In this document: piece by piece, positions 1 to 10,149 of the stretch
Layout: each line of letters opens with the position of its first letter
Numbering within the stretch: the first letter of the stretch is position 1
From: Periconia sp. R9002
Taxonomy: Eukaryota > Ascomycota > Dothideomycetes > Pleosporales > Periconiaceae
NCBI GenBank assembly: GCA_023627715.1
Contig: JAMAHW010000006.1
Coordinates: forward strand, 248,001-312,000
Reading direction: 5' to 3'
Length of the DNA: 64,000 bases
Notes under the pieces: model-generated
Database searches by the model: none
The model's input: the letters and a program-made list of their open reading frames with translations, nothing else
What the model was told of the DNA's origin: nothing
Position numbers and translations under genes: made by a program

Positions 1-255
1 CGTCGTGATGTGCCTGATTGGGATGCCTCGTTAATGCTATGTATGCCCGTCATGTTGTTGCGGTGAGATGGGCATGGAGGATGGGTAGAACGCTAGGGTA
101 GACGTGATGGACCATTTGATTGGAGCGTGGTGGTATATTTAAATGCACATACATATTGCTGATTGGGTGAGCAGTACAGAAAAGGAAATCATCTCCATCT
201 CTTCTGTCTTCCCATTACTAGACGACTCGTGAATGATGGGTGATGGATGCATTGG

Positions 256-1890
256 CTACAACGCTGGTCCATCGAAATTGTCCCTCCCAATCCGCATCAG
301 ATTGCTCTGTTTGTGCGGTAGGCTGACCTCGCGCTCCTTGTAGAACCCCACGTCCTCTAGATATCGTCTCAATCTGCAGAGTTGCCCTGTTAGTCACAGT
401 CTCTTCATGCCATTAATGGAGGGAACCTACTTTTCATTATCAATCCTGGGCTCCAGCATGACCGACTCCGTCCGCAAGTCAGCCAGCAAGCAGTAATGCA
501 CCAACGCCGTCAGCCATATCTTGACCCGGTGCGGGCCCCTGAATTCGTCCTCGCCCACCAGGCAGTGAAGCCCTCGGTCGTAGTCTCCCACACGCGGCAG
601 GTATCGACCCAGTCGGTCTTCCTTGACCCAGTAGATTTCAAAATAGCCAAAGGGCTTGCCGTCCCAGCACCCAATGACGGGAAACGAATGCCGACTTCGT
701 AGCCCGCTCTTCAAGAACTCCTCTTGGTGCTCCTGTGGTCCTGCCTCGCCCCAGAAATGGTTCACTCGCGGATCGTTCATCCATTTGTGCAGATACTCGG
801 GATCGCACATTCCGGGATTCAGCGCGCCCAAGTTGGAGGCCGGTGAGTCGCTGATGGAAAGCTGCGAAATGCGTTTCGTTGACGAAGGTCCTCGATGTCG
901 GAGCGGCTTGTTTGATAGGGAAGCTACACGGAAAGAAAGGTATTGACCTACGCTGGGGACAAACCGTGTGTATAGGATTTCACCTTGGCGCGGTGGCTTT
1001 GGGCGTAGGGGGTGTCGCACGTTGTTTGTGAAAATATACTGTGCTGGTGGAGGCGGATAGTAGGTGGGCAAATGGGATGTGGAATGGAAGGGTCCTGGTG
1101 CAGTTGGGGACCAAAGCCCTGGAGATGGTAGCTCAACCTGTGGTTCCCTCTGGGTATCGCCGCTTCGAACTGGAGAGCTGGGTCGAGAAGTGTATGGCGA
1201 TCCGGATGGGAATCCACTTTGCGACATGGGAGACAATGTGAAAAGGTAGATGCGCGGATCCAGCTGCCAGAACGATCTCCGACTCACAAACATGTTGGTC
1301 CACCCTTCACTACTCGCTTCGCTCTGATCAACGCCCACACTCGAATCCTCGGTGGCTATCAAGCCCATACGCTCCAATTTGGGTAACACCACCCTCCCCT
1401 TAAAGATGCCCTCCCTGTCGATGGAGATACGCCACTCTCCCTTTGGTTTGCCTGGATCCGCCGTGTTCTTGGACACGGAATTGGTCACCTGCAGTTCCGG
1501 CTCAGGCTGGTGGAAGTACCAATACAAAGTCGCCCAAAGCATCATGGCGATCTGCCTCGTGGGTGAGGTCGCAGGTTTGAAGTCATTACTCGATGGGTTG
1601 GAGATGGAGCTTATGTAGAGGTGATCGTCTTGCAAGGTAGGCTTCTTGTATCTGTGAAAGTGCGGCTTTTGCGGTGTTGAACCGTCTTCATTTCCACCGC
1701 GCTCGGCGGAGTTTTCCTTTGGATTTTCTTCATCGGCGTGATGGGCTTCAGAGCTGAGACCAATGGTCCAACCGGGCGGAAATGGAGAGTTGTGATTGCT
1801 GAGGTCGTTGCTTTTGAAGAAGAGGCCACCGAAGACTGGAGTTACGGTCAGGTTTTGGCCATTTGGAAGGTGTACTATCGCGCCTGGCAT
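256..1890 (-). CDS. N5-hydroxyornithine acyltransferase, SidF/SidL-like
   Basis: Two exons, complement(256..373, 431..1890), give 525 aa; the 57-nt intron has GTAGGT and CTGCAG ends. The C-terminal ~170 residues are an AlcB/IucB-type GNAT acyltransferase domain with the family motif MNDPRVNHFWGE and the later segments GYFEIYWVKEDRLG and VMLEPRIDNEKL that line the acyl-CoA side. In fungi this family transfers acetyl or anhydromevalonyl groups to N5-hydroxyornithine for ferricrocin or fusarinine/TAFC siderophores. The N-terminal half is less conserved and carries Ser/Pro-rich insertions near residues 65-110 and 225-290. The protein ends in P-A-L, not a PTS1 signal such as SKL; peroxisomal SidF carries a PTS1, so the cytosolic SidL branch is slightly favoured. 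It is divergent from the Mn-SOD gene. The family is secure; acetyl versus anhydromevalonyl specificity is not. Confidence 0.85.
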
Positions 1891-2519
1891 GGTGATGTTC
1901 AGATTTTTTTGATGGTGATGAGGGCGGGGTAAACAAGTAAAGTGGATCAGGTGAGGAGATCGCGATGGATTCTACGAGTGTATGCGCCAGCTGCCAGAGG
2001 CGTTAAGTCGTGGTAATATTTCAAGCCAGGTCAGACGAGCCGATAACTCGGGATGACTGATCCAATGTTGGCTTGGAGATATCAATTATAATACGAGAAA
2101 ATTCTGGAGCTGGATAAAATCTACCAGGTTACGCTTATCGCTGGTCGGATGTTGCGGGGCGCCAGCAAGAACCGGTAAACAGACTCGACAGCGACAATCT
2201 TCACAACAACCTTTATCGAAACTTTCCATCTGATGTTGTTCTGGAATCTTCAATTGACACTGCAGCTCCCCAGGGCATCGCCAAGTTATGATTGGCCGCT
2301 CTCAATGTTATGCTAGTTAACGTCAAGTTGCGGGGAGCTCTGCTGAAGCTCGGAAGCTCGGCCTTACGATTATGACGAAACAATGAGTTAGCGGCCAGAC
2401 CAGGGCCAGAGCTTCATATATTCCGAAGCAACCTCTTCTCCAATCCCAAACCACATCCACCAATCCATCTCCAACAAGTCGCACTCGAATCAATTCCTCA
2501 CCACAAACACCTCGCAACC
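1891..2519. promoter_or_regulatory. Divergent promoter between siderophore acyltransferase and Mn-SOD
   Basis: No gene seen. GATAA cores occur at 2042-2046 and 2113-2117 (+) and at 2135-2139 and 2213-2217 (-). A CCAAT box on the minus strand lies near 2292, and a TATA-like CATATATT near 2415 sits about 105 nt before the SOD start. GATA factors of the SreA class and the CCAAT complex with HapX control iron genes in ascomycetes, but no full ATCWGATAA site is present, so iron control is only inferred. Confidence 0.45.
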
Positions 2520-3347
2520 ATGAACTCCACACTCCTCCGCACCAGCGCAGCCCGCTCGGCTCTCCGCGCCGCTGCCCCCAAGTCAAGCACTCGAGCTGGT
2601 CTCGCAGGCACAACCTTCATTCGCGGCAAAGCAACTCTGCCAGACCTTCCATGTACATCCCCAACCCATCCCCAACTCCCCAAAATACCTCACCTAACCC
2701 ACCCCTCTCCACAGATGACTACGGCGCGCTCGAACCCGCCATCAGCGGCAAGATCATGGAGCTCCACCACAAAAACCACCACAACACGTACGTGACCTCG
2801 TACAACAACTTCAGCACGCAGATCGAGGAAGCCAAAGCCAAATCCGACATCGCGGCGCAAATCGCGCTGCAGCCGCTCATCAACTTCCACGGCGGCGGTC
2901 ACATCAACCACTCGCTCTTCTGGGAGAACTTGGCACCCACCAACCAGGGCGGCGGCGAGCCCCCCTCGGGCAAGCTCGCCCAGGCCATCAACGAGAGCTA
3001 CGGCTCCCTCGACGCCTTCAAGGAGAAGTTCAATACCGCGTTGGCTGGCATCCAGGGTTCCGGCTGGGCTTGGTTGGTCCAGGACGTCCAGACTGGAAAC
3101 GTGCAGATTAGGACGTATGCGAACCAGGACCCTGTCGTGGGTCAGTTCCGTCCCATCTTGGGTGTTGATGCTTGGGAGCATGCGTACTAGTAAGTCTTGA
3201 CACCATCGTTTGTGTGATGATGAAGAAAAACAGATACTAACCGCCACTCTTCTTTCTAGCCTTCAATACCAGAACCGCAAGGCCGAGTACTTCAAGGCCA
3301 TCTGGGACGTCATCAACTGGAAGGCCGCCGAGAAGCGCTTCCAGTAA
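2520..3347 (+). CDS. sod2: Mitochondrial manganese superoxide dismutase
   Basis: Three exons, 2520..2652, 2715..3189 and 3260..3347, encode 231 aa. The enzyme converts superoxide to H2O2 and O2 in the mitochondrial matrix. The first ~37 residues are Arg/Ser/Ala-rich without acidic residues, a typical presequence. The mature part opens with LPDLPYDYGALEP, whose Tyr codon is split by intron 1. Metal ligands are visible: the first His of MELHHKNHH, the second His of GGGHINHSLFW, and Asp and His of the signature DAWEHAYY, whose last Tyr codon is split by intron 2. Length is normal for fungal Mn-SOD. GSGWAWLV, lying between ligands two and three, is also typical of the Mn/Fe family. Confidence 0.97.
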
Positions 3348-3920
3348 ACCATTTCATACATAGATGGATAGGGAGGTAGTTGATAATAGTTAAATGAGCG
3401 AGCGATGTTCTTTTTCCATCCGAAACCTTGTGCCATCATCACCCGTTATCGAGCTTGTCTCGGTCTGTCACGAAACTTTTGTAGCATACTTGTATGTAGA
3501 ATTTTCAATAACAGAGAAGAAATTTCCCTCGATACCTAAGTCCTCGATCCGTTCCATGCATAACAACGAGAGTGATGAAAGTCGATCGATGACCGGGACA
3601 AAATCACTCAGAGCACATAAATTAGTACCCCAGTACACAACAGTTGAAGATGAAGGAAGTCATGCTTTGCATTCCACTATTAAAAAAAACCCCGCAATAT
3701 GTAATCAATGCAAAAACGCAATATGCAAATGCCATGCTTTCAAAGCCCTCAAAAGTTCCAAAGCAACAAAAAATAAATGCATGAAGATAACAGCAATAAA
3801 AAAACCCCCCGCCCACCTATCCAAAACACCAGAAAAAAGCGCCAACATCACCCACCCATCCATCCAACAAACGCCCATCCACCCATCAAAACAACAATAC
3901 CTCCAAAACAACATCAAACA
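3348..3920. other. Convergent intergenic region
   Basis: 3' flanks of Mn-SOD and of the 956-aa gene on the other strand. The part after about 3780 is strongly C/A-rich with CCATCCAACA-like stretches. I see no gene, terminator hairpin or repeat of note. A 226-codon plus-strand frame from 3394 runs into the neighbouring gene and has no family resemblance. Confidence 0.5.
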
Positions 3921-6842
3921 TCACAACCTCCTCAACCTCCTCCTAGGCATCCCCGTCTCCCCACCATTTCCACTCCCACCACCAACGACCCCCATCCCGG
4001 CAGGAATCCCCATCAAAACCGGAATCATGCCCTTCTTAGGCGTCGCGCCCGCGATCCCAACGACGCGGGCGTGATTCTCCTTGCCGTCGGAAGAAGAAGC
4101 TGATGGAGGCGGCTGAGGCAACTTGACCTTCTTAGGCGACGCCAGCCTGCTTTTCCGCGCCGTCGTGGATTCGATGCCCACGGGGGCGATTTCTAAGGTG
4201 GGGAGTTTGGTGGAGGGGGGTTGTTGTTGCTCGGGGGGTGGTGGTGCTGGTTCTGGAATGGATACTTTCTTGGCTTGTCTGCTGCTGCTGCTGGTGGATT
4301 TGGACTTCGTTTTGGATTTGCGGTTTGAGAGTCCGTTTTCGTGGGTGGTGGTGGTGGTGGTGGTCGTCGTTGTTTGTTGTTGTTGTTCTTTCTCTTCTCG
4401 AACTGCGTCGGGGAGTAGCGATGCGGGTGTTAGGAGACCTTTTCCTGGTGTCCCGTTGGAGGTGCCCAGACCCCTGACTCTGCGAACTTTCGGCGTCAAT
4501 GTCCCCGTTGATGCCGCCTTCTTGTCTTTGGGGACGACCTTGGGGGTCTTCGGTTTGGGTTTGGTCGCGGCAGGATCGGGGAGGCTGAGCTCGTCGGGCG
4601 TCGCCAGGGATTCTGCTTCCGCAAGCATGTTAGCTATGGTATCAGTGCCTTCTTGATAGTATGCTAGCTGCTCATCCCAGCGCACATACTTCTTTCCCGG
4701 CACTGGAACCACATTCGCCAACGGCTCGGCCGAGTCGTCATCCGATGCCCGCCGCGAGGAATCTTTGGAGAGCTTCAGTAGACGAATGCTGACAGCGAAG
4801 GCGCCTTGCTTGTTTTTGCGCGTGTTTGCCCGCGTCAGCTGGCTCAACTCCTGCGCGTCAGACTTCTTAAGTACCACGGGTTCCCCGCCGTCGGCGCGAC
4901 GCACGGCAATCTTTGATGGACCGACAGGTTGAGCTGAAGCTGGGGCTGGAAGGCGTGACTTGCGAGTGCGGGAAGATCGCCGAGAGGCTTTGGTCACCGT
5001 GTCGTCGGTAGTTTCCGTGATGGCCTGCTCTACCGGAGGTGATAGAGGAGGTTGATCCATGCTCAGAGTGAGGGTCTGCGAAAGGTCAAGCGTGACCTCG
5101 TTATCGTATTTTGAGGGTGAGTTGGGGTCTTTGTCCTCCAAGACTTTGCGTGGAGAAGCCAGCGCATGTCGTACAACGTCGGAGTCACGCCGATTTTGTA
5201 GGGATTCACGTCGAGAGATAGTGACTGCTTTGTTTGCCTTGCTAGCTGCCGCACGAGAGAGAAAGTCCTTAAGCATCGCCGTATCGTCGTCAAGAGCCAT
5301 TGTCATCGTATCCTCGGGACCAAGTTGAATCGGAGGTGGAGATGGAGACCGTAGTTTTCGTGGAGTGGGTTCCCGTGAAGTGGTTGTCGTAGGACCAAGT
5401 GTAAGTCCATCTGCAATGTCGTTTACGAAGTCTGACTTCATAGACGAGTCAAACGTATCGTTTGTAGTGCCTTCTTGGGTTAACTCTACAGAAACATCGA
5501 TCTCCATCTTCTCCTGTGAGATGCTTATAGGCTCCGGATGGTCATGTGTAACAGGTGGAAATGCTGATGACTGGTTCGTTTGTTCAGTTGCCATATCCTG
5601 CTGGATGTGCAGTTGAAGGGATGCTTCTGTAAACTCTTCCTCTTCCTCATCCTCTGGAGTCTCTTTCACTTGAATAGCCAATCCTCCTTCATCTTGGGCA
5701 GATATTGAACGCATTTCAGATTCAGGCTCGCCCTCCTTTTCTTGTTCCGATAATTCCTCTACGTCCATAGGTTCTTGTTTGCTCGCTTCTGCGCGTAACG
5801 ATGGGTAGGATAATTCAGTGTTTCCAGAAGGGCTTTCTGTTTTTTTCTGTTCCTTCGGTATATCCATCGATCCTGACTGTAACATTGGCTGTTCCGCAGG
5901 CTCTTCTTCCGAACTGTGATCTGAAAGAATATCTGTATGGGTAAGAGCACTGTCAGAGTTCTTCTCTTCTTGAGGCTCTGTCGTTAAAGGCGCGTCTTTT
6001 GGAACAACGGTCGCGTCCGTTTCCATGTCGACCGAGTGCGGCAATGCAGGGTACGCGACATCTTCAGTTGAGTGATGCGGATCGGCGACGAGTGTATTCT
6101 TGACGGGCGAGCGAAAAAAGTTCACCAGGGTGGCATCTTGTTCAAATTCCTGTTCGACCTTCAGTTTCTCCAGCGGTGCTGTGTCGGCCATGGCTGTTCC
6201 CTCCTGGTCATTCTGCATAGAGAACGTAAAAGTCGATCTCCTATCTTCATTTTCAGGAATCGTTGTGGGTTCGAAAGCCAAATCGGTTGAGGCATCCATT
6301 TCGGAGAAGCTGTTGTTGCTAATATCGGCGTCCTCGCCAGCTTGGCAATCCTCGCTGCTGCTGCTCCCGTTCTCAACATCATCATCGGCGGGCTCAGTGC
6401 GCGCGGTCTTTTTTCCTGACAGAAGGTTAGTGACTGATTGGAAAATGTATGAGTCTGGCTGCATACTTGGAAGCACACTCTTTCTGCGATCCCAGCGAGT
6501 CGCCTTGAACGCGCTCTTCTTGGACCACTTCAACTTGCTTGATTTTTCAATTGCCTGTGGGCTCATGCGCTGCAGCTTTTTTACTGGTCGAGAGCGCGAA
6601 TCATGGTCGTCATCGTGATCATCTCCTTCGGGAGCGACATTGGTGGCCCGCGATCTTGTGGTATATCTGCGCCAGACTTTTTTTTGTTTTCCCCCCACTG
6701 TTGTTTTGGTTTCCTGCTTCCTCTCCCAGGCACGTGGTACCTTAGCTATGGGCAGAGCAGTCGGATCGAAAAATGAGGCATCGGCTTCGCTCCATGAGTT
6801 TTCGAAGGTTGGCGCGGTGTTTTTGCGCGGTGAGGGTGCCAT
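3921..6842 (-). CDS. Large disordered protein, function unknown
   Basis: I do not recognise this protein. The first ATG of the long frame without an alternative start is at 6842 (MAPSPRKNTAPTF). A 51-nt intron at 6416..6466 (GTATGC, branch CACTAAC, CTGTCAG) is very likely removed; it is 3n long and stop-free, so the frame also reads through. Exons 6467..6842 and 3921..6415 then give 956 aa. The N-terminal ~120 residues are basic and aromatic (SWSEADASFFDP, then KVWRRYTTRSR). The middle is acidic, with many Glu/Asp/Ser. The C-terminal third is Lys/Pro/Ser-rich with a Gln-Thr homopolymer run and ends MPRRRLRRL. A motif KKYVRWDEQLAYYQEG near residue 700 looks more ordered. Basic ends and SPxK-like sites suggest a nuclear or chromatin protein, but that is inference. 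It shares a divergent promoter with mS37. Confidence 0.7.
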   Translation of the reverse strand: MAPSPRKNTAPTFENSWSEADASFFDPTALPIAKVPRAWERKQETKTTVGGKQKKVWRRYTTRSRATNVAPEGDDHDDDHDSRSRPVKKLQRMSPQAIEKSSKLKWSKKSAFKATRWDRRKSVLPSMQPDSYIFQSVTNLLSGKKTARTEPADDDVENGSSSSEDCQAGEDADISNNSFSEMDASTDLAFEPTTIPENEDRRSTFTFSMQNDQEGTAMADTAPLEKLKVEQEFEQDATLVNFFRSPVKNTLVADPHHSTEDVAYPALPHSVDMETDATVVPKDAPLTTEPQEEKNSDSALTHTDILSDHSSEEEPAEQPMLQSGSMDIPKEQKKTESPSGNTELSYPSLRAEASKQEPMDVEELSEQEKEGEPESEMRSISAQDEGGLAIQVKETPEDEEEEEFTEASLQLHIQQDMATEQTNQSSAFPPVTHDHPEPISISQEKMEIDVSVELTQEGTTNDTFDSSMKSDFVNDIADGLTLGPTTTTSREPTPRKLRSPSPPPIQLGPEDTMTMALDDDTAMLKDFLSRAAASKANKAVTISRRESLQNRRDSDVVRHALASPRKVLEDKDPNSPSKYDNEVTLDLSQTLTLSMDQPPLSPPVEQAITETTDDTVTKASRRSSRTRKSRLPAPASAQPVGPSKIAVRRADGGEPVVLKKSDAQELSQLTRANTRKNKQGAFAVSIRLLKLSKDSSRRASDDDSAEPLANVVPVPGKKYVRWDEQLAYYQEGTDTIANMLAEAESLATPDELSLPDPAATKPKPKTPKVVPKDKKAASTGTLTPKVRRVRGLGTSNGTPGKGLLTPASLLPDAVREEKEQQQQTTTTTTTTTTHENGLSNRKSKTKSKSTSSSSRQAKKVSIPEPAPPPPEQQQPPSTKLPTLEIAPVGIESTTARKSRLASPKKVKLPQPPPSASSSDGKENHARVVGIAGATPKKGMIPVLMGIPAGMGVVGGGSGNGGETGMPRRRLRRL
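4339..4389. repeat. Compound trinucleotide microsatellite in coding sequence
   Basis: A GTG/GTC/GTT repeat on the plus strand followed by TTG units encodes, on the minus strand, a short Gln run then about ten Thr residues in the 956-aa protein. Such tracts vary in length between strains. Confidence 0.8.
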
Positions 6843-7236
6843 GGCGACTAGATTGTGGTGCGTAGCTATATTGTGTAGCAATGACGAAGAGGCATGAATC
6901 CGAATATAAAAGGGTCCGACGACAAACCAAAAAAAATCAATCTACTGCACACGGCCTGTTTTTGTTCAGCGTTGTTGTGTTCTGTGGTTGAACATGGGCC
7001 GGTTAGTAGCAGCGGTGTATGATGGTGGCAGGCGACCAAAACAAACAGTCAACAAGAGAGGGTCAGAGTGCTACCGCGCTAGTCCCCTTTGGTATTTTTC
7101 GAAATCGCCGCCGCCCGCAACCTCGCGACTACAACACCTCCGCATCGCATATTCCATCCCCATCTCCACCCCCTTCGTCGCGATCCCACGCCGTTTCCAT
7201 AAGAGCACAAACCCTTTGCAAAGTTCAGTTGCAACA
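6843..7236. promoter_or_regulatory. Divergent promoter region, 956-aa gene and mS37
   Basis: A 394-bp spacer between two divergent starts. It holds A-rich and C-rich patches; the stretch from 7100 to 7236 is pyrimidine-rich and fits the mS37 5' leader. No clear TATA box or repeat is seen. Confidence 0.4.
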
Positions 7237-7745
7237 ATGGTTCCCAAACCACAGAACATCGCCGCACAGTCGGTTACTCACCGTCCTCTCCCACCGCTTG
7301 GGAAACTGCGCATTCGACGACCGAACAAGCCAGAAAGCAATCCATGCCTGGGTGCAATGTCATCTGTTCTGGGTATGTGAATGGAGCGAAGCATGTAGAA
7401 ATGCTGTAAAGCACGAATCTCTAGGCTACACACCCTGGGGAGGACCTCTGCTGTACATGCATTCTACACTCTGCCGCCGATTAGAGGTATCAAAGATCTA
7501 CCACTGACGGATATATTCCAGGGTGCTGGGCATCATCAGGCTACAGTGTCGCAGGCTGTGCACAGCTCGAAGCAAAATTACGGCAATGCATGGATACACC
7601 AGTACGTGACAACATATCCGAATGAATGCATCGATAGGCGTAGCTAACGGCCTCGCAGCGTGAGAAAAACACCAAGAAGAACAACATCAACTTCCATCTT
7701 TCGCGGATGTACCCGAACATCATCGGTCCTCACAAGCGGAAATAG
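7237..7745 (+). CDS. mrp10: Mitochondrial small-subunit ribosomal protein mS37 (Mrp10)
   Basis: Three exons, 7237..7372, 7522..7601 and 7659..7745, encode 100 aa. The diagnostic feature is a twin CX9C (CHCH) fold: C-LGAMSSVLG-C formed across intron 1, then C-AQLEAKLRQ-C in exon 2. A Lys/Asn-rich tail ends in IIGPHKRK. This matches yeast Mrp10 and animal CHCHD1, a structural protein of the mitoribosome small subunit whose disulfides are formed by the Mia40 pathway. The basic N-terminus (LGKLRIRRPNKPE) contacts rRNA in the family. The start was chosen because MVPKPQ fits the short N-terminus of homologues and the same frame continues through all exons. Introns are 149 and 57 nt. Confidence 0.93.
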
Positions 7746-9075
7746 ACCTTTCAATCTTTCTTTATCATACTCTTGTGCATCAACATGTATAAATACCGTA
7801 CCATATAAACTCGACTAGATGCTCCAGATGTTCGACATCCGACAATCGTGCATGGGAGGAGTCGCTATTGTTATTGAAAATTCAAGGCGTTTTCAGTGTG
7901 GGAATACCAGTAGGGCACTGCGTTGAGCGTGTCTCTTCGAAAGCAAATATATCTTATTGTACTACATTGGGTCATTTGTTACGTTCACGTCTGGTAATGC
8001 CCTTGCAGGGTGGCTGATAGAACAGGCCAATGCAGAAGTCTACGACCATTCGACCGCTTCCTGGAACACGTCGATATTGAATGAGACCGCACCTCTGAGA
8101 CAGCACATTTTGAACCGTGCTAGACACTGTTGCTCAAGGACCTATCACCCATGAAGGAAAGGCGTGCCTGTAGTCATCCGATGGAATCGTCATGAAGGCT
8201 GACTGTCAGAGGAAAACAAATCACCCTATGGGCCCTGCTGGTGCTGCGCAATGACATGAGTGTGAGCGGCCAGCCACAACGCAAGCATAGCTCTTCACTC
8301 TTGGGGCTAGTGCTAGTCCGAAAGCTCACTTCCGCGCGGGTGCCATCTTTCGGCCGTGATCACCAGCCACCACGAAACGCCCTTGAAGAAACAGAAACTC
8401 ATCTTCCCGGCCGAAACAGAACAGTGATCTGGATCTTGCACGTTTGAGTCGTCTGGGAGGGGCATGATGTACCTATGTACCTGTCGATCCAGGCATCTAT
8501 ATTTATATTTGGAGCCTGAAGAGAGCAACCCTGACTGGTTGGTTATGCTTTTCCTAATGCGCGCAGCCCCCACGTCTAGACCATACACATCACGGAACCC
8601 ACCACCACCATGCCCTCGCATCGCACCTTAGCATTCGGCATCTACAGCGCGTGGCTTCCTGGGGTGGGAGGATTGGGCTAACCCCAGCCATGCTCTCTTC
8701 CAATTCGCTGCTCGAAGCCCGTGGGTGCGGTCAGCTTCTACGCTTTGCCCAGTGCGGGTCTTTTACGGTGCAAGCTTACGTGCATGACTCTTGGCTCACC
8801 ACAGCAGCACCAGTGTTTATTATTCGAAGGTCCTGGTAGCTACATGCCAGCTCCCCGACGCCCTGGCTGCGACAGACGTCAACCATCGTACGTACAGCCT
8901 TTGGAGCCGCGTAGTTCCCCACCATAAGACCTTCGCGTGCCCTTGCTGGTTTCCGTCCTGCTTAGCCGATCGCCCTTTTTTGCACTTCGTCACAGCAGAA
9001 CGAAGAAGTCACTGTGTTTCCACGATATGCTATGTTGAACCACTTTCAACGTTCCACACCACGTGAACGGTCTCG
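7746..9075. other. Gene-poor intergenic region
   Basis: No supported gene in 1.3 kb between two same-strand genes. Short frames on both strands (60-100 codons) lack family resemblance and cannot be joined by convincing splice sites. A CCACGTGA E-box lies at about 9059-9066, just before the next start, and GTACCTATGTACC, similar to elements elsewhere in the window, at about 8469. Confidence 0.4.
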
Positions 9076-10149
9076 ATGTTGATGCACGCTCTCTGCGCTG
9101 CAATAGCGCCAGCTTTCGTATCTGCGGCAGCCTATCCATGGGCATTGCCAGAACCAACACTTGCTATTCCGGCTATCGATGGCTGGAGTCCAAAACCTAC
9201 AGCACCTCCCAAAGTGGCTGGTTTTGAGCTTTTTCCTCGTGGGGAGGGAGACACAGTTTGCGGTTTCATTAGCGGTCTTTCCAGTGAGTGCACACTCCTG
9301 TTTCGCCTTCTATTCTACAATTGTTCACTGACCTCCGTAGCATCATCTTTAACGTGTCCCCCTGGAAAAAGCTCCATATGCGCGACGAACACTTACTTTG
9401 GAGTACACGGCTGCTGTGACCCCGGCAACATCGACAACTGTGCTATTCCTACCACGTGTGTCCCTAGTAGGATGATGTCGGTCAGTTGCTCTGATGACAA
9501 ATGCTCAAGCAACGCCTCAGTCAAAAAGTGTACTGCTACTGATGCGCCAGAGTGTTTTGTTTGGAATTTCGTCTACTCTACTGCAAGAATAACAACAATG
9601 ACCGAGTGGGGATGTGCCGCAAAGCCTGGCACTGCCATCGTCGAACGAAGTTGGAATAGTTCCTCTACTTCCAAAAGCTCTAGCTCAACACGAACCACGA
9701 GCTCCACAACGTCCAGTTCCACCGAACCCTCACCAACAACCCTCGCACAATCTCAGCCTCCTTCCAAACCCAATAACACGGCAGCGATTGTTGGAGGCAC
9801 AGTTGGTGGGCTTGTTGTTGTCGGTGCCGTTGTCTCCTTCGTCATATACCTCCTTTACCGAGACCGACGTCTCAAGCGGGAAGCCGCCGCGCACCAAAGC
9901 TTCGTCTCTGGGACCACCGCCAATAACAACAATAATCCGGGAGGAGTCACCGAATTCAATCCACACGGCTTTATACCAGCGGGCGCGTGGGAAACAGATG
10001 ACAACAAAGGATGGGGTGGAAGCCCAACGACGGTGCATGTGATGGGTAGCCCTGTCATGGCTGAAACTGGGAATCATGGCAATGGCCAGCCGACGTTGTT
10101 TGGTGTCGCCGAGGCACATGGACAGGCAGTGTACGAGGCGCCTGCTTGA
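9076..10149 (+). CDS. Cys-rich single-pass membrane protein with Ser/Thr stalk
   Basis: An in-frame stop 12 nt upstream fixes the start at 9076. A likely 57-nt intron at 9284..9340 (GTGAGT, CACTGAC, CGTAG; 3n long and stop-free) leaves 338 aa. Order of parts: short signal sequence ending near VSAAA; an ectodomain of about 150 residues with a dozen Cys (SLTCPPGKSSICATN, GVHGCCDP, then SCSDDKC); a Ser/Thr-rich stalk likely O-glycosylated; one transmembrane segment (AAIVGGTVGGLVVVGAVVSF, about residues 216-240); a basic stop-transfer YRDRRLKRE; and a cytosolic Asn/Gly/Pro-rich tail. This architecture is common among fungal plasma-membrane proteins with WSC-like or mucin-type ectodomains. Such proteins can sense the wall or adhere, but no specific role can be read here. 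Confidence 0.75.
   Translation: MLMHALCAAIAPAFVSAAAYPWALPEPTLAIPAIDGWSPKPTAPPKVAGFELFPRGEGDTVCGFISGLSSECTLLFRLLFYNCSLTSVASSLTCPPGKSSICATNTYFGVHGCCDPGNIDNCAIPTTCVPSRMMSVSCSDDKCSSNASVKKCTATDAPECFVWNFVYSTARITTMTEWGCAAKPGTAIVERSWNSSSTSKSSSSTRTTSSTTSSSTEPSPTTLAQSQPPSKPNNTAAIVGGTVGGLVVVGAVVSFVIYLLYRDRRLKREAAAHQSFVSGTTANNNNNPGGVTEFNPHGFIPAGAWETDDNKGWGGSPTTVHVMGSPVMAETGNHGNGQPTLFGVAEAHGQAVYEAPA

Noticed and set aside
3394..4074. 226-codon plus-strand frame
   Set aside because: Low-complexity Pro/Thr/Lys composition, antisense to the 3' end of the 956-aa gene, no family resemblance.
6100..6618. 172-codon plus-strand frame
   Set aside because: Wholly antisense to the coding sequence of the 956-aa gene and its composition mirrors that gene's codons.
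7019..7507. 162-codon plus-strand frame
   Set aside because: Overlaps mS37 exon 1 in another frame and continues through its intron; the mS37 frame has the twin CX9C evidence.
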